A stretch of 64,000 nt of DNA from Kingdonia uniflora (GCA_014058105.1 JACGCM010001844.1:4526001-4590000), one strand, 5' to 3'. Positions 20,907 to 33,000 are shown, counted from the first letter of the stretch. The notes: generated by a model from the letters alone, not told the origin. A program made the numbers and translations.

Positions 20907-23340
20907 TCACTTCGGGCGTACAACATTCAAACTTTCCCCAGACCCAGATGAAAGTAAGGCAGAGAAAGGTATATCAGTATCAGCTACAGTAGGAGACGCA
21001 TTCAACAACTCTGTAACCTGCGACATCAGAGTATCTATATAAGATAACCGCGCTAACTGCAAATCACACTCCATACCATGCTCCGTGGAAGCAGCCAAGA
21101 TCGAATCACGCTCTTGCCGTAATTTCTTCACATCAGCATGCAACATAGCCATAGTACGTAATGTAGCGTTGTCTGCAGTTAACAACATAACTTCACCGAG
21201 CTCGGTCTTCACTTTGTTTAGTTCATCGTCAAGTTCCTTGTAGCGATCTACCAAACACTGTTTCTCCTTCAGCAATGAAGCGTTATACTGCATCGTTGTT
21301 TCCACACTACGCCCCATCTCCTCCTTCAAACGTTGCAACTTATCATACACCACCTGAGAATACTTGCTTTCGTCATCTGTAGCATCCGCCAACCTTTGCG
21401 ACTCCTTATACTTCACATGGAGCTCCTCGTAAACCTCATTACCTTGCATACACTCTAGAATCAAGGTTTATTTTTCTCGATCAAGATCGGCGATCCGTGA
21501 GTTACACTTATTGATGGTTTCATTCAGCTCTCGATTTCTCTTGGAACATGCTTCCTCGTGAGTTTTAGCACGGTCACTTTTTCTCTAGCAAGAGCCTCGA
21601 GCTTCACGCAAATCCCATCTCATCTTTTTCAGACGCTCTCGCATATTATGAAGTTCAGCATCTTGTTTTTTTAACAGATTAGAATTATCTGTCACTGCCG
21701 ATTGGTAATATAACAAATCGTTCTTCTATTTTTCAATCATACTCGACAGACCCAAGACTTGTTGGTTCGTAGTCATGGTTTTCAATTTTTTCTTCTTTAA
21801 AGACTCTTTCTACAAGTTGGCTTCATTATGGGCAGTCAATATCTCTGCATCCTTACTTGACAACTCTACAGTCACAACATTCTGCCGACTCTGCAGCTCC
21901 AATATTTCAGCCTCCAGCTTCGAGTTTGAAAATGTCGTATTTTCAACAGCCAACGAACACTGCTGCAATTCTGCGGTCAGTTCTTTATTTAAAGCAGAAA
22001 GTTCATTCTGCTTATCGACATCAGCCTAGAAAAACAAATTATAAAAGATGCACATTTATCAACAAATATTAATGCAAGCAAGACATATCATTCAACAACA
22101 TTTATTACAACATCAAGCTATGATACACAGATCAACTACATTATGCAGAGTACAATCATATGCCACAGTTTATTTGGCTTATGATTGAACTCTACTACTA
22201 CTCGCATCTACTTGCAAAGATTCATTGAAGATTACGACTTCTTGAGGACAGATCTTATGCCGTGTGTGAGGTAACAGATCTTCGACCTCCTCCTCCATCT
22301 CCTCAGACTCTTCAGCTTGCGGATTCGAGGTTGAAGCTCTTCTATCCTCATTACCTTTTGTAAACCACATATTTTCAACCTTATCATTATCTACCTCAAC
22401 ATCTTTACCACAACTCAAGATATAACATCTAAATTCATTTTCTACTCTCTCGAGCTCTCCCCCATAAAACGCGATAATATCAGCTATCTGACGTTCGTGA
22501 TCTATTTTGCTAGCACGTTTTCCCTGCTTTGGAGTAAGATACTTCTTCAAGCGCGATTAGGGCACTTGCAAACGTTTCTGCATATCTAGTAAACGCGATT
22601 CTAACAATGTTACTCTCTTACCCGAACTCTGCAACAACTTATTACACTCCACCTTCTCCATCTCCAGACTTACATTATGATCCTTGCATAGCTCCAGTTC
22701 GTCACGAGCATGCCTCAGGTCATTTTCTAATTGTGCCTGGACTCTTTTATCTTCCTTCTTTATATTGAAGAAAAGGATCCTCATCATTCTTTACCCCTAC
22801 AAAAGTTAAGCTCATCAGGCATTACACCTACACCACCCCATATAATTGATACATCAGCCCGAGCTGAGCATCTTTTCGCCTTTATACTATGACGATTACG
22901 TGCCTCTTGCGTTAAAAATTTCACCCGAATCGGATCTGGCACTACACCTCTCTCAGTCAACAGTTCTAAATAAGCCTCCTTCAAGCCCCACTCACTATCT
23001 ACTTCGGCCTCAAAGTAAAGTGTCAAAGACAATAACGAGCTTTGACACTTTAACTTATCACTCTCATCTACGAACTGCTTATCCTTAAGGGATTTTTAGA
23101 ATAAGGCAAACCTATCGCTCTCTTTCCGCAAAACCTCATCCCTCTCAATTTTTATCTTCCCATATCTACATTGAAGATCGAATAACTCCTTAAAGGTGTT
23201 ATCATAATTGGACTTTTGAAGGCGTTTCTCATATTCAAGTTTATTGTGTACTTACTGAACACGATTGATGGAATCCCTTGCTCGACTCAAGGCCTTCTCC
23301 ATCTCGATCACTTTCCCCCTTAAACGAACTACCTCCTACA
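20907..23340 (-). pseudogene. Element A antisense coiled-coil segment
   Basis: Several minus-strand open stretches (23032-22784, 22787-22557, 22550-22179, 21464-20907) rich in Lys, Glu, Leu and Arg with heptad-like spacing, for example ELDDELNKVKTELGEVM and KKLRQERDSIL. The stretch IADIIAFYGGELERVENEF is related to VMRSQIIMVVIAYFMEEVRR in B2 (36442-36636) and MAIITYFVEEVKRIKFERDT in B1 (55339-55575), so it is a shared tail of the antisense gene. Stops and frame changes show decay or unresolved introns. Function unknown. Confidence 0.6.
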
Positions 23341-23480
23341 TGCAAATTATACATTCACCATCAAACAACATATATCAACAGCAACCAGAAAGAAATTTAA
23401 TTCTCAGCAAAAAAGATTTATCGCCACTACAAGGGACAAGTTCGACCAAACACTTTAAAAACTATGTTATAGCTACATAA

Positions 23481-25420
23481 TCAAGGATTTGCACCTGCTA
23501 CCTCCTTGGTCGTGTCATCAGCCACTAAAGAAGCTGGTATCTGCTCAGAATGTCGATCAACTGATGGAGAGGCTCCTTTGTCTGGGAAAACTATCTCACT
23601 ATACTTTCCAGCAATAGCAAGAGCGACATCATCTTGAGTCAACCCCCAGTGGTAGAAGGCTTTAACAAGATTATTTTGACCAGCCACCATAGTGTCGACA
23701 GTCTTCTTCACAGCATCTTTAATCACCGTCTTCAAGACAGCAGTCTCTGCTTCGAATTGCTCCTTTAGCATGGTTTTCTCCTTTTCCATCCGGTCCTTCA
23801 ACTCCTCAGATAGTGCAGCTCGCTCTTTATCGAACTGCTCCCTTAGTGCAGCTTTCTCTGTATCATGTTGCTAAACCAGGCCAGCACGATCCTCTGTACC
23901 TGCCCTCAACACCTCGAAGGCCGAGTCCCACGTAGTAGATAACTGTACCACAAGAATAATATAGCAGAGCCATCAGTCAGATCACTTCTCAAACACAGAT
24001 AATCATACAATAACAATATGCGTACCTGTATAATGCTGGACTTAATCTTAGCATTCAGACATGGTGGATCATGCTTAGCCAGGTCGCACGATGTCTGCGA
24101 CGTCTGCCCCACCACACTGAGATCGAGGTTTTTTGAGGACATTTTCTTAGTTTTGCCCTCTTGCCTCTGCTTCTTCGCAGGAGGTACCATGTCTACAGCA
24201 GCATCTACTACCTCGACCTCCACCTGTGGAGCCTGCCCAGACATCGTTTGCTCTGAAGCTGACGACACCCGTATTGCTATAGGTCATCAATTTTTTAACG
24301 TCAAAGTACCCACATTACAGACAAGAATCTCTGCCATCCCATTAAAAATAGACCCAAAAGTCGCCATAGCCCGATTTTGATGAGCTCGTTAAACTTTTGG
24401 AACTACAGAGTTCAGCCGTTTCTCTCTACGGATACTTAACTCTCCAAGTACTTGGTTCAGAACGGTTCCTTCCCGAGATACAGCGTCAAACAAGCTCGAT
24501 GTATCAGTAGCATCTTTCGGATTAGGTTTTGCCAAATCAACAACAAATTATGTTAGTAGTTCGCAACAAGTTAAAGACGAAATGCAGATAGAATGAAGAC
24601 ACTTACTCTTGTTAAAATTCTTATATAACAGCTCGAGCGCCGGTTCCCCAGGCACTTGCATACAATTATACCTCACCATTACAAGATGGTCGCACCAGGG
24701 TCTCCCAGCAGATTCAAAGTTAAAGAATTTCGGCCTTGCCGAATCACTAAGCAAGTACCCACTCTTTCGACCTTTTATATATTTAAACTTATAGTATTTC
24801 AAGACATCATCCGCAACGAACTATCTCGCAATACCACCATCTCGCCATCTCTTGTTAAGGGCTTCACCGAACTTCATCATCACATTTCCATTTAATTGGC
24901 CAGGGCAACTCTTTAGAGCATTCATTACCCCCTTTTGGAAAAAGGTTAGAGGAATCCTCAGCCCATATACGACCTGGCTCAGGTAACAAAGGAATCCTTC
25001 CTCTACGACCTCTGCACCTGTCCCGTTGTAATAAGAGATATCTATATCATTTCCTATACCCATATTTCTCTTCCACTGATCCAGGGAAGGTACCTGATAA
25101 TGCTCTATTTGACCACCTGGTCTCACCAAAGCCCTAAACCACAACCCCGCATTCCTCACATAATACCCCCATTCTCCATCTAAACCTTTTTTATACTGCA
25201 AAAATTTCTTCGCTATGTCTACATTCTTGGGATACCTAAAAAAATTCCCAGTCTCAATCTCCATGTGCAATTCCCCACCTTCCCCAGAATGAACATCCGG
25301 CATATCAACAACAATTGTACTACTCTCCTCTATATCATCTATAATCCTACCAGACGACAATGAATCCTCGCTGGAGGATACAACCATTTTACTACAGGTT
25401 TTCAAAATTTTGACACGCAT
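23481..25420 (-). pseudogene. Element A antisense gene, N-terminal domain and coiled coil
   Basis: Minus-strand gene. Exon 25420-24607 codes YYVRNAGLWFRALVRPGG, GFLCYLSQVVYGLRIPL and, after one in-frame TAG (24821), FKYIKGRKSGYLLSDSARPK; the layout resembles the antisense plant domain filed as putative gypsy-type transposon (PF04195), by inference. A GTAAGT donor at 24606 and a CTACTAAC branch point follow. A later intron, 24025-23943 (GTACGC...TACAG, 83 bp), joins NAKIKSSIIQ to LSTTWDSAFEVLRAG. The last exon is a charged coiled coil, then GLTQDDVALAIAGKY, and a stop at 23481. Confidence 0.65.
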
Positions 25421-25584
25421 CTAACACATACAAGAAAAGGCTATTCAGTGCTTTATAATCAAACAGGCTTTATCCCTCAGACATACCCAACAAGTCATCA
25501 ATCTACAAAGCAAGCAACTATAATGTAAAATATTATTCAACAGACACACTATCTACTGTAACAGAAAAAACAGAAGCAGAGGTA

Positions 25585-25956
25585 CTAGCCTATACTAGAA
25601 GAGCAACAGTCATCAACTCCGGCCACCACTTGCACCTCAGACGGCAAATCTTTGTTCTTTTTAGCAAGATCACACAATAAGGGAGGACTTCGTTCAAAGT
25701 TTGAAGACTTTCTCTCTCTAGAAATGCTCCTTCCTTTCTCTACAAATAAATGTGGCCTATGGGAGAGAGAAAAATGAGTTTTTATATTATCACTCAGTTT
25801 CTGAAATGGCGGCTCTTTGGGACACATGTCAGCATCCTCTCTCCTAACAGGCAAGTCTTTTAGTTTGCCCTCATCATGATTTTTAGAGTAACGTGTTCTG
25901 TTATCACATCTATCTCTATCCTCTGCCATTATTAAATGCAAGGACTCACTGCCCAA
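25585..25956 (-). CDS. Element A antisense leader ORF, 123 codons
   Basis: Open frame on the minus strand, rich in Arg, Asp and Ser (MGSESLHLIMAEDRDRCDNR at the start, HFSLSHRPHLFVEKGRSISR later). No family recognised. It starts 78 bp downstream of a TATA box at 26034-26041 and lies just upstream of the 25420-23481 gene, so it may be its first exon or a separate upstream ORF. Confidence 0.4.
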   Translation of the reverse strand: MGSESLHLIMAEDRDRCDNRTRYSKNHDEGKLKDLPVRREDADMCPKEPPFQKLSDNIKTHFSLSHRPHLFVEKGRSISRERKSSNFERSPPLLCDLAKKNKDLPSEVQVVAGVDDCCSSSIG

Positions 25957-26033
25957 GAAGATTTGTACAGATCATGTAGCGCGATTACTTACGTACAGTA
26001 ACAACCTTCTGCGGCTGCATGATCCTACTACAA

Positions 26034-26041
26034 TATTTATA
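26034..26041 (-). promoter_or_regulatory. TATA box of the element A antisense gene
   Basis: Minus strand GCTATAAATATTG. It sits 78 bp before the first antisense ATG. B1 and B2 have TATAAATA at the comparable place. Confidence 0.5.
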
Positions 26042-26943
26042 GCATGAGTGCCTATTCAAAACCCTAGTAGAGTTCTTTTCAAATGTCACTTACCTTATTT
26101 TAGGTCTGACAGAAGCATAAAATTAACAGCAGATCCTGCTTCAATTATATTTCATTCAAACATTATCACAGATACAGAAAGGAATGACAAGACGACCTCA
26201 ACAAAAACAAATCATTTTATTATGATCAATCAGTCGACCTTACATATAATGAAAGAACGGATAGTTCTCTTCACCACACGTAATGATTTCTGTACCAGCA
26301 ACTCTCTCATCCTCTTTAGAAAGTTTATCCAGTGCAATTTCTCAAACTAATCAGAGGCTGTGACCAAGTTCCACCGATGATAACAAGTGTTCAAGTTGAT
26401 AATGACAATGCTCTAACAACAAGAACTTATATAAAGCACGAAAGATATTATGCCCTCATCATCTCCACAGACATGACAACACTATATCTCAACAAGGCCA
26501 CAAATATATAAGAACGATCTACACAGTTCATATATGCTTCATTCAACTCAGCAATAATTTTCTCTACATATATTCAACCTATGTCATCTGTGACTAGTTC
26601 AATAATTGTTCCATGGTATCTTACAACAGTTCATTCAAGCAACTTCAAACAGTTACAAGACAAGATAATAAAGTTTAAATTTATTATTCAAGACAAACAA
26701 TTTACAAGGACGAATACTTCAGTCAGTTCGAAAATCAAGATTACAAGTTCTGCAACTATTTCTTTTACAAAGAATAGCCCACCTTACACATGACAGTGCA
26801 ACACTTGAGCAGAAACAATTGCGGGCCAAGCAGAAGAACTCAAAGCCCATGAAGTAGAACTGGAGTGAGGTAGAGGACAAAGTTAATCCTACCACTCCTC
26901 CATAACCCCCACCTCCGCTGCCAACGAAGGACCTCCTCCACCA
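26042..26943. other. Element A antisense intergenic stretch
   Basis: About 0.9 kb between the small antisense ORF and the larger antisense gene. It is AT-rich, with no ORF I support and no repeat seen. Confidence 0.5.
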
Positions 26944-27276
26944 TTATAACACCCAATCCTTCATAGGGTATCGACAGTACTTCTCAGACGACTTCCCCAC
27001 CTTCTTATCTTCCGCCACTACTGCATCCTCTACAAGCATCCGCAGACATGCCCGACGATGACCAGTAAACAAGACCATGTAATGGAAGTGCCATATTTGA
27101 TGATAATCATCCTCTGCCTCCTCTACTTCTTCCAACGTGATCCCATGAAAAGTGAGAGGAACAGGGATTGGAGTTGGCAGAGAACGACTTTGGGTACCAA
27201 AATAACGAGTCTGCAGACTCATCATCTTGCTCTGAACTCTCTCCTCATAAGCCTGATGACGAGTAGTCACCATCAC
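26944..27276 (-). CDS. Element A small antisense ORF (MVxTRH family)
   Basis: 110 codons, open from ATG to stop; the second Met gives MVTTRHQAYEERVQ. Related ORFs occur at the same place in B2 (47504-47836, same 333-bp length) and B1 (48842-49153). Shared features are MVxTRH--YEERV, PTPIxVPxTxxGI-xEE, EAxDDYxQxWxFHYxxL and KYCRxPxKxWV near the end. No known domain, signal peptide or membrane segment. TATATAAA lies 72 bp upstream. Conservation between two families points to a real gene, function unknown. Confidence 0.7.
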   Translation of the reverse strand: MMVTTRHQAYEERVQSKMMSLQTRYFGTQSRSLPTPIPVPLTFHGITLEEVEEAEDDYHQIWHFHYMVLFTGHRRACLRMLVEDAVVAEDKKVGKSSEKYCRYPMKDWVL

Positions 27277-27347
27277 TATTACTTATGCAAATCTAGACGA
27301 ATGGAAAAATAAACCAAGATGAACAGTAAAAGAAACTGGTCACCATT

Positions 27348-27355
27348 TTTATATA
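27348..27355 (-). promoter_or_regulatory. TATA box of the element A small antisense ORF
   Basis: Minus strand GCTATATAAAAATGG, 72 bp before the ATG at 27276 and about 210 bp inside the 3' LTR boundary. Confidence 0.55.
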
Positions 27356-27566
27356 GCAGCAACATTTAATGCAAGCCACCACTTCCAAGAAAGTCTTTCT
27401 CACAAGCACACATCTCCAACAACATTTTTGGGATACCCAACAGTCCAAACAATTATTCCACCAGATAGTTAAGAAGCCATCAATGCAACAATTAAAATGA
27501 CTGGACTTCTCAACCAACACCACTCGCTACACACGTTTCTCCTGTTATTGGCTGAGAGGGGGCAGT

Positions 27567-28249
27567 TGTGAGGGCTTATTTCTAATCCTCATATTGAGTC
27601 TGATATTCGAACTCACGTAGCTCGAGTAATTACACTAATAACCGATCAAGGACTGATAGCAAGAAGATTGCAATACTGACTTCCTTACCTACAGTTTGAA
27701 GATATTGAAGCATCCAGTAACATCGCACTGTAGAATATACTCAGATGTCCATCAGCAGTTCGCATACACACGAGCATCGTTAGAGATCGTATCCTCATCA
27801 ACATTCTGAAGTTACAGCTAAGGCCATCAAGAGATCCGTTACAAGATCAACAATTATCAGATATTAAGACGTTACAAAAGACCTCATAAAGACTCATCAA
27901 ACACGGATGACCAAAACGTACATTATCAATGTATCCAACGGTCACATTATAAGACCTATAAAAAGAAACCTGGAGATCAGGATCCAGGACGGCAATTATC
28001 ATCTACAAAACTCCTAGAGAAAGTGATCCTCACCAAAGATCAGATATCTTATCTCTTTCTCTTTGTAATAGCTAGCATCTATATAAATACCATTTTTTCA
28101 TAAATCCTCAGGAGAAGTTGTGGTTTTTAACCCATTCAAGGGTTTTCCACACTAAAACTCATGTCAATTACTTTTGGTTCTCAACCTCAATTCTATATTT
28201 CAAAGGTGTAAAGCACTGTTTTCGGTCTCTACGAAAATAGGCTATTACA
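27567..28249 (+). repeat. Element A 3' LTR
   Basis: 683 bp, begins TGTGAGGGCTT and ends GGCTATTACA, preceded by the polypurine tract at 27554-27566 and followed by the CTAGT duplication. Confidence 0.95.
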
Positions 28250-28288
28250 CTAGTTACATATTATGTCGTTAATTGTTAATTTCATTAT

Positions 28289-28322
28289 AGCTGCCCGCGA
28301 ATAAACGCTCCCCCGGGCAGCT
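28289..28322. repeat. GC-rich hairpin
   Basis: AGCTGCCCG and CGGGCAGCT are perfect complements separated by about 16 bases, in an otherwise AT-rich region. Confidence 0.7.
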
Positions 28323-28386
28323 CTAACCTGTCTGTCCAATTCCATTTCTCTACAATTTCTTACATCTCCTTCTAAAATATGGGCAG

Positions 28387-28397
28387 TCTCTCTCTCC

Positions 28398-28437
<40 letters not shown>
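28387..28437. repeat. (CT)n(TA)n microsatellite
   Basis: About twelve CT units followed by about fourteen TA units. Confidence 0.9.
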
Positions 28438-29787
28438 GTCTCTCTTTGAAGCGAGATGAGTGTCTTTGGTCTTGGCAGGTGATATTTGTTGTTCTTTAAG
28501 ATTTGATGTTTATGTGATTTAGATCATGCATGTGAGTTTTTTAAATATTTGATCTTGTTGATGTTTTGTCAAATCAAGTTTAATGTTTTTGAAAATTTGT
28601 ACTAATTATATTGTTTGTGAATTGTGATTTTGTCTTATACGAATTATGGTGATGTGTAAATTGTGATTTTCGGCATTACTGTACAATTTGGTTATGTTTT
28701 AGAGGGTTATAAGTGGGCTTTAGGTGAAGTTCACATTGGGGAGGATGGGTTATTATTAAAGTGATTGGGGAATGTATTTTTTGTCGTGGGGTTTGATGCT
28801 TAAGGTGCAAAAAAATTGGTCATCCCTAGTTATGACACTTATGGTAGGAGTATTTGCGGCTATGCAATAAGTTGTTATAGGTTCCTTCGAGTGTGTGGGG
28901 GCCGGATAATATAAAACTTATATTGATTAGTTACTTTGGAGTTGGAGATGTAATATTGAAGAGTGACAAATGCGATTTAAGTTGGAACACTAGTTTTTTG
29001 CTTTTGAACTACTAAACTGATCCTACAGGCTCCTGGAGATAATTTTGATCACAACTCTATCCAAAATCCTGCTAAAATGTTTTGGTGGGAAATTGGTTGT
29101 TTTGAAAGCTTGCTATCAATTTAGGCATAATCCCAATGTTTTCATGTTTTGAAAACTTTTCCGAACATACTAATATATTTTGTGGTGCTTAGAGCATATT
29201 GAAGGAGTTGTGATGGTGGATAATTCCTTTTTATAGCTCGATTTCAATTGGTTAGCTCTCCAAATAAAGCTTGGTCTTGGAACCAGGATCCCCAGTATCA
29301 CTGTAGCATTTTTTGAGTATATTGCAGTGGTTTACAATGCTTTACACATTAATTATTTGGAAAAATATTTCAAATATCTACTCACGTTTACTAGAATAAT
29401 GGAATAAGTGGATAGAAAAAAAAAACCACTCAAAAATCAAAAAAAAAATTTGAGAGCATTTACCGAGGGGAAATTTTATCCTAAAGCTATTTTTCTTGGT
29501 CTATTTTCTTTATCTGATAGGAGATATCGCCTAATTCAGGACTTGTCTTTATGGCTTCGTTTTCATATGTTAGTAATACTTACTATGATCGCTGCGTTTA
29601 CATCCCCTTGGTTTCTTTATCTCCTTTCCATTGGCAGTAACCACCATAGTGTTATGTATCTGTTAGAGGTTACCATTTTTAATGTCTATGATGAATAGGT
29701 TGCAAATTCTCTTTGTCATGTATCTCTTCCCTAGACTCATCTTTCTCACAGTTTACTTTTATGTAACTAGAAACCATAGATCATTTC

Positions 29788-30361
29788 TATAATGGCCTAA
29801 TTCCGTAGCTTGAAATGGCTCGAAATTAGATCTTACACCAAATGTACCTGTGACAAAAATTAATGTAATACAAGAAATGACACATGTGATTTAGCATAGA
29901 AAACCTTTGAATAGGTTAAAAACCACGACCTCGAGTTGTGGGTTTAGTAACTATAACTTTTATTGCTTGAGGTTGATATCTTATTATAAGTAATCACTTG
30001 AACTAGAAATACTTGATCATGAAATAAGAACTTTTATGGTGTTTAGAATCTAAAAAATCTGGTTTTTCTGGTCCTTATCTCCTCTTGAAATTTTCTTTAT
30101 ATAGACCTTACCTGTAACTCGTTATTGCATAGAAGTATGTTATTCAGATAATGAGGTAAGTGGTAGTTGAATGTGTAACTGTTAGTTTGTGGGAGACAGA
30201 TGTCTTTGACTTGTTCATATTTTACTGCAGTGCTCGATCCACATTCTTTATTAGTTCATGGTCTATGTGTTAATGCTGATTGTACATGTCACGTGTCGGA
30301 TATATAAGTCTGATATTAAGGTAGTTCGAGTTTGGACTAGGTTGAGGGATAGGTCTCTACA
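29788..30361 (-). repeat. Element B1 3' LTR
   Basis: On the minus strand begins TGTAGAGACCTATCC and ends GGCCATTATA. Close relative of the B2 LTRs (shared GGTAAGGTCTATATAAAG, CAACTCGAGGTCGTGG and CAAAGGTTTTC blocks). It is preceded on the minus strand by the G-rich tract GCGAGGGGGCAAT. Confidence 0.88.
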
Positions 30362-30623
30362 ATTGCCCCCTCGCAACTAAAGGCACGGGTGGCTTTGGTT
30401 GAGAAAAAGCCTTTAGACTGTCGGTGTTGGAAATTAGAAAGTGATGATGTATTGGTGGGGAATTTGACTTGTTGGGTACTAGGTATTTCTTTATGGAAGA
30501 CTGTATCATGCATTTATTATTGTAAAAATTATTGATGTACCTAACGTTTGGGGTTGCCAGATAAGTTGTTATTTGAATGATGACTACTTTGGAAATGTAT
30601 CTTCGCATTGAATATGGCTGCGA

Positions 30624-30632
30624 TATAAATAG
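30624..30632 (+). promoter_or_regulatory. Antisense TATA box of B1, cut by the insertion of B2
   Basis: TATAAATAG at the left junction. Its downstream half (from TACATGTA) now lies 18 kb away at 48762. The AATAG part of the box is the duplicated target site. Confidence 0.6.
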
Positions 30633-31218
30633 TAAAAGAGCATACCCTTCGACCTAGCCAAATTCGAACTACTTCGATATCAGACTCACGCATTTCACAC
30701 GTGACATGAACAATCAGTATTGACACCTATACCACGAACTGATATAGAACGTGGATCGAGCACAACAAAAGAACATGAACAAGTCAAAGACACCTGCCTC
30801 CCATAAATTCAACAGCTACTCAGTCAACCACCACTTACCTCATTATTCAAAGAACGTGTTTCAGCACGATAACGAGCTGCGGGTAAGGTCTATATAAAGA
30901 AAAAGTTATAGAAGAGACAGGGGATGGAAAAAGACCCAAGAAAAACTAGATTTTCTATACTCTAACACAAAACTTCTTATTTACAAGATCAGGTATTTTT
31001 AGTTTGAGAGATCACTTGTAATTAGATATTAGCCTCAAGCAATAAAAGTTATAGTTACTAAAACCGTCAACTCGAGGTCGTAACTTTTTAGCTATTCAAA
31101 GGTTTTCCACACTAAATCACCTGTGTCATTTCTTGTTTAATATTAGTTTTTGTCACAAGTACATTGGTGTAAGAGTTAATTTTGAGCCATATCGAGCTAA
31201 TGGAATTTGGCCATTACA
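30633..31218 (+). repeat. Element B2 5' LTR
   Basis: Begins TAAAAGAGCATACCCTTCGA, the usual TG being mutated to TA, and ends GGCCATTACA. TATA box TATATAAA near 30891. The primer site TTTGGTGTCGTCTATGG follows. Confidence 0.9.
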
Positions 31219-31399
31219 TTTGGTGTCGTCTATGGAAAAGAAGACATTTCCACGATATCCTAAGGCATACATTCATTCTACTATCAATCTCCAATCATGG
31301 TCATTTCCAGACGACCAGCAACCGGAATCTAGCTCAATCATTCAGTTGAGCCGGAATAACTTACAGAACTATGGGGGAATCTCCACGCCAAAATAAAGA

Positions 31400-33000
31400 A
31401 ATGTAATGAGCTCGAACGTCAATTAACTCTTGACCGAGAGCTCTGAAAGAAAGACCTCAAAGCCGAGCGACAAGCTCATTTGACAACGTTCAAACGACAT
31501 GAAGACCAACTGACAACTATGCATGCTGCATTACAGGCTCTGCAGGATACTCAACAGGCTCCCCAAACCAGAGATCGTGATTAAATGTCGGAGACCTCCC
31601 GGATTTCTACGCGGGAAAGATTGGAACCTCGAGGAGCCACAAGCAAATCTATTTCCTGAAGTGTTCAGCACGAATCTCAACGTTCCATTTATTTGGGCGG
31701 TGAAGTTCAGTCTGATATCAGCAGAGGTCTCCAACCTTCTAAACGTCAAGAAATACATCAACCTCAACCTCAAATTCCTGCACGTGATCGCTTGAGTGAG
31801 GGCACCGACACTCCTAATCCTTAACCACCTCATCAAGACACTCAGGCCACATGTCAGTACGCTACACAAGAGCATATGGATCAGCGTATCAAGGAGTTAA
31901 TCGAAGCTCAAATTTTAGATACCCAAGACGATCTTACCAAGTTGTAAGGAAGTCCAATTGCCAAAAAGTTATTCGATATACAAGTACCAAAAGGTTTCCA
32001 TACTCTAAAGATACGTAAATACAAGGGCACCAATCCAAAGGAGCACATTCAACAATGCCATGAATCATTGTGGTTGTACTCTAATCTCAACCACATTCTT
32101 TGTCGTCTGTTCACAATAAGTCTACAGGGGGGGAACCGCTCAGGTGGTTCCATTCTCTACCTGAAGATTCCATCCTTACTTTCGATCAGTTACAGAAACA
32201 ATTTGTCAAAACGTATGTTCACAACAAAGACAAGGAATTTTCTCTTATTAGTCTTAAACAATCACAAGGAGAGAAGCTCGAGGCATTTACCAAGAAGATT
32301 TAGGAGCTCGCGCGAAAAGTAGATAATCTTGATCAGAAAATAGTTGTTACTGCTTTCACTAATGCGTTCCAGCTCGACTACAAGGCAAAAGAACACTTCT
32401 TCCTCAACAAACCCATGAACTTGGAGGATATGATCACCAAGGTCAATGGGTACGTCGACATGGAAAGGATGATGCCTAAAAGGCATAAATCTACTAAATC
32501 CGTCCTAACCACTAAAGGTCCACCTACAGAACGAAGCAATGAACCAAAGGAGGATTAGGGTGATCAAAAGCATTCCAAGGCCAACACTGGCAACCCTAAA
32601 AAAGGCAGTACATTACCCAAACCGGTCCTCTCTAAGATGAATGTCCAAATCTCTGGCATTTTTCCAATTTTATCAAAGGATAAGCTATACCGTCTATCTC
32701 AACCATTGAAACCAATCGAAAGCAACCCGTACTGTATGCATCACAAGGTAAATAATCATGCTACTAACAACTTTTATGCTTTATAGAGGTTGCTGGAATT
32801 CATATTTAAAGATGGGAGGATGTACGAATACATTATCGACTTGGAATCATACAAGGATGACAGTTATAAGAAGCAGCTCGAAGTAGTTCATGTCAAAGAT
32901 CAAGTTGAGGAGAAACATCTCTACCACATGTACCACAATAATATGATCGAGATTTATCAGATCAACAACTCTTACAGATTAAAGCACAAGAGACTATCAG
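31400..33000 (+). pseudogene. gag: Element B2 gag
   Basis: Degenerate gag in several frames. The core HESLWLYSNLNHILCRLF, PLRWFHSLPEDSILTFDQL and LEAFTKKI, then TAFTNAFQLDY and NLEDMITKVNGYVDME, matches elements A and C1. The zinc-knuckle remnant CMHHKVNNHATNNFY has lost its last Cys (Phe or Tyr in place). It ends near the AEYIIDLESYKDDSYKK-like segment (32820-32880). Confidence 0.82.

Larger units (their letters stand above)
13079..28249 (+). mobile_element. Element A: Ty3/gypsy retrotransposon, Tat lineage (Retand-like)
   Basis: Complete 15,171-bp element with two 683-bp LTRs and a 5-bp target duplication CTAGT (13074-13078 and 28250-28254). Order: LTR, primer site, gag, protease, RT, RNase H, second RNase H, integrase, tandem 156-bp repeats (19440-20765), about 6.8 kb whose ORFs lie on the minus strand, polypurine tract GAGAGGGGGCAGT, LTR. 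The second RNase H places it in Tat; the 3' tandem repeats with antisense ORFs are Retand-like. It cannot be autonomous, because the sense genes have many stops and the RT active site is deleted. Confidence 0.95.
28255..29787. other. Spacer between elements A and B1
   Basis: AT-rich, non-coding. It holds a short GC hairpin (28289-28322) and a CT/TA microsatellite. A 96-codon plus-strand ORF at 29408-29698 shows no family resemblance. Probably intergenic. Confidence 0.6.

Noticed and set aside
29408..29698. 96-codon plus-strand ORF
   Set aside because: No family resemblance, no conserved neighbour, AT-rich sequence; likely chance.
30362..30650. Independent short minus-strand gene left of B2
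   Set aside because: The sequence matches the 3' UTR of B2 in inverted form and is the 3' end of B1.
31531..31875. 114-codon minus-strand ORF in B2
   Set aside because: Shadow of the degenerate gag on the plus strand; nothing comparable in A or C1.
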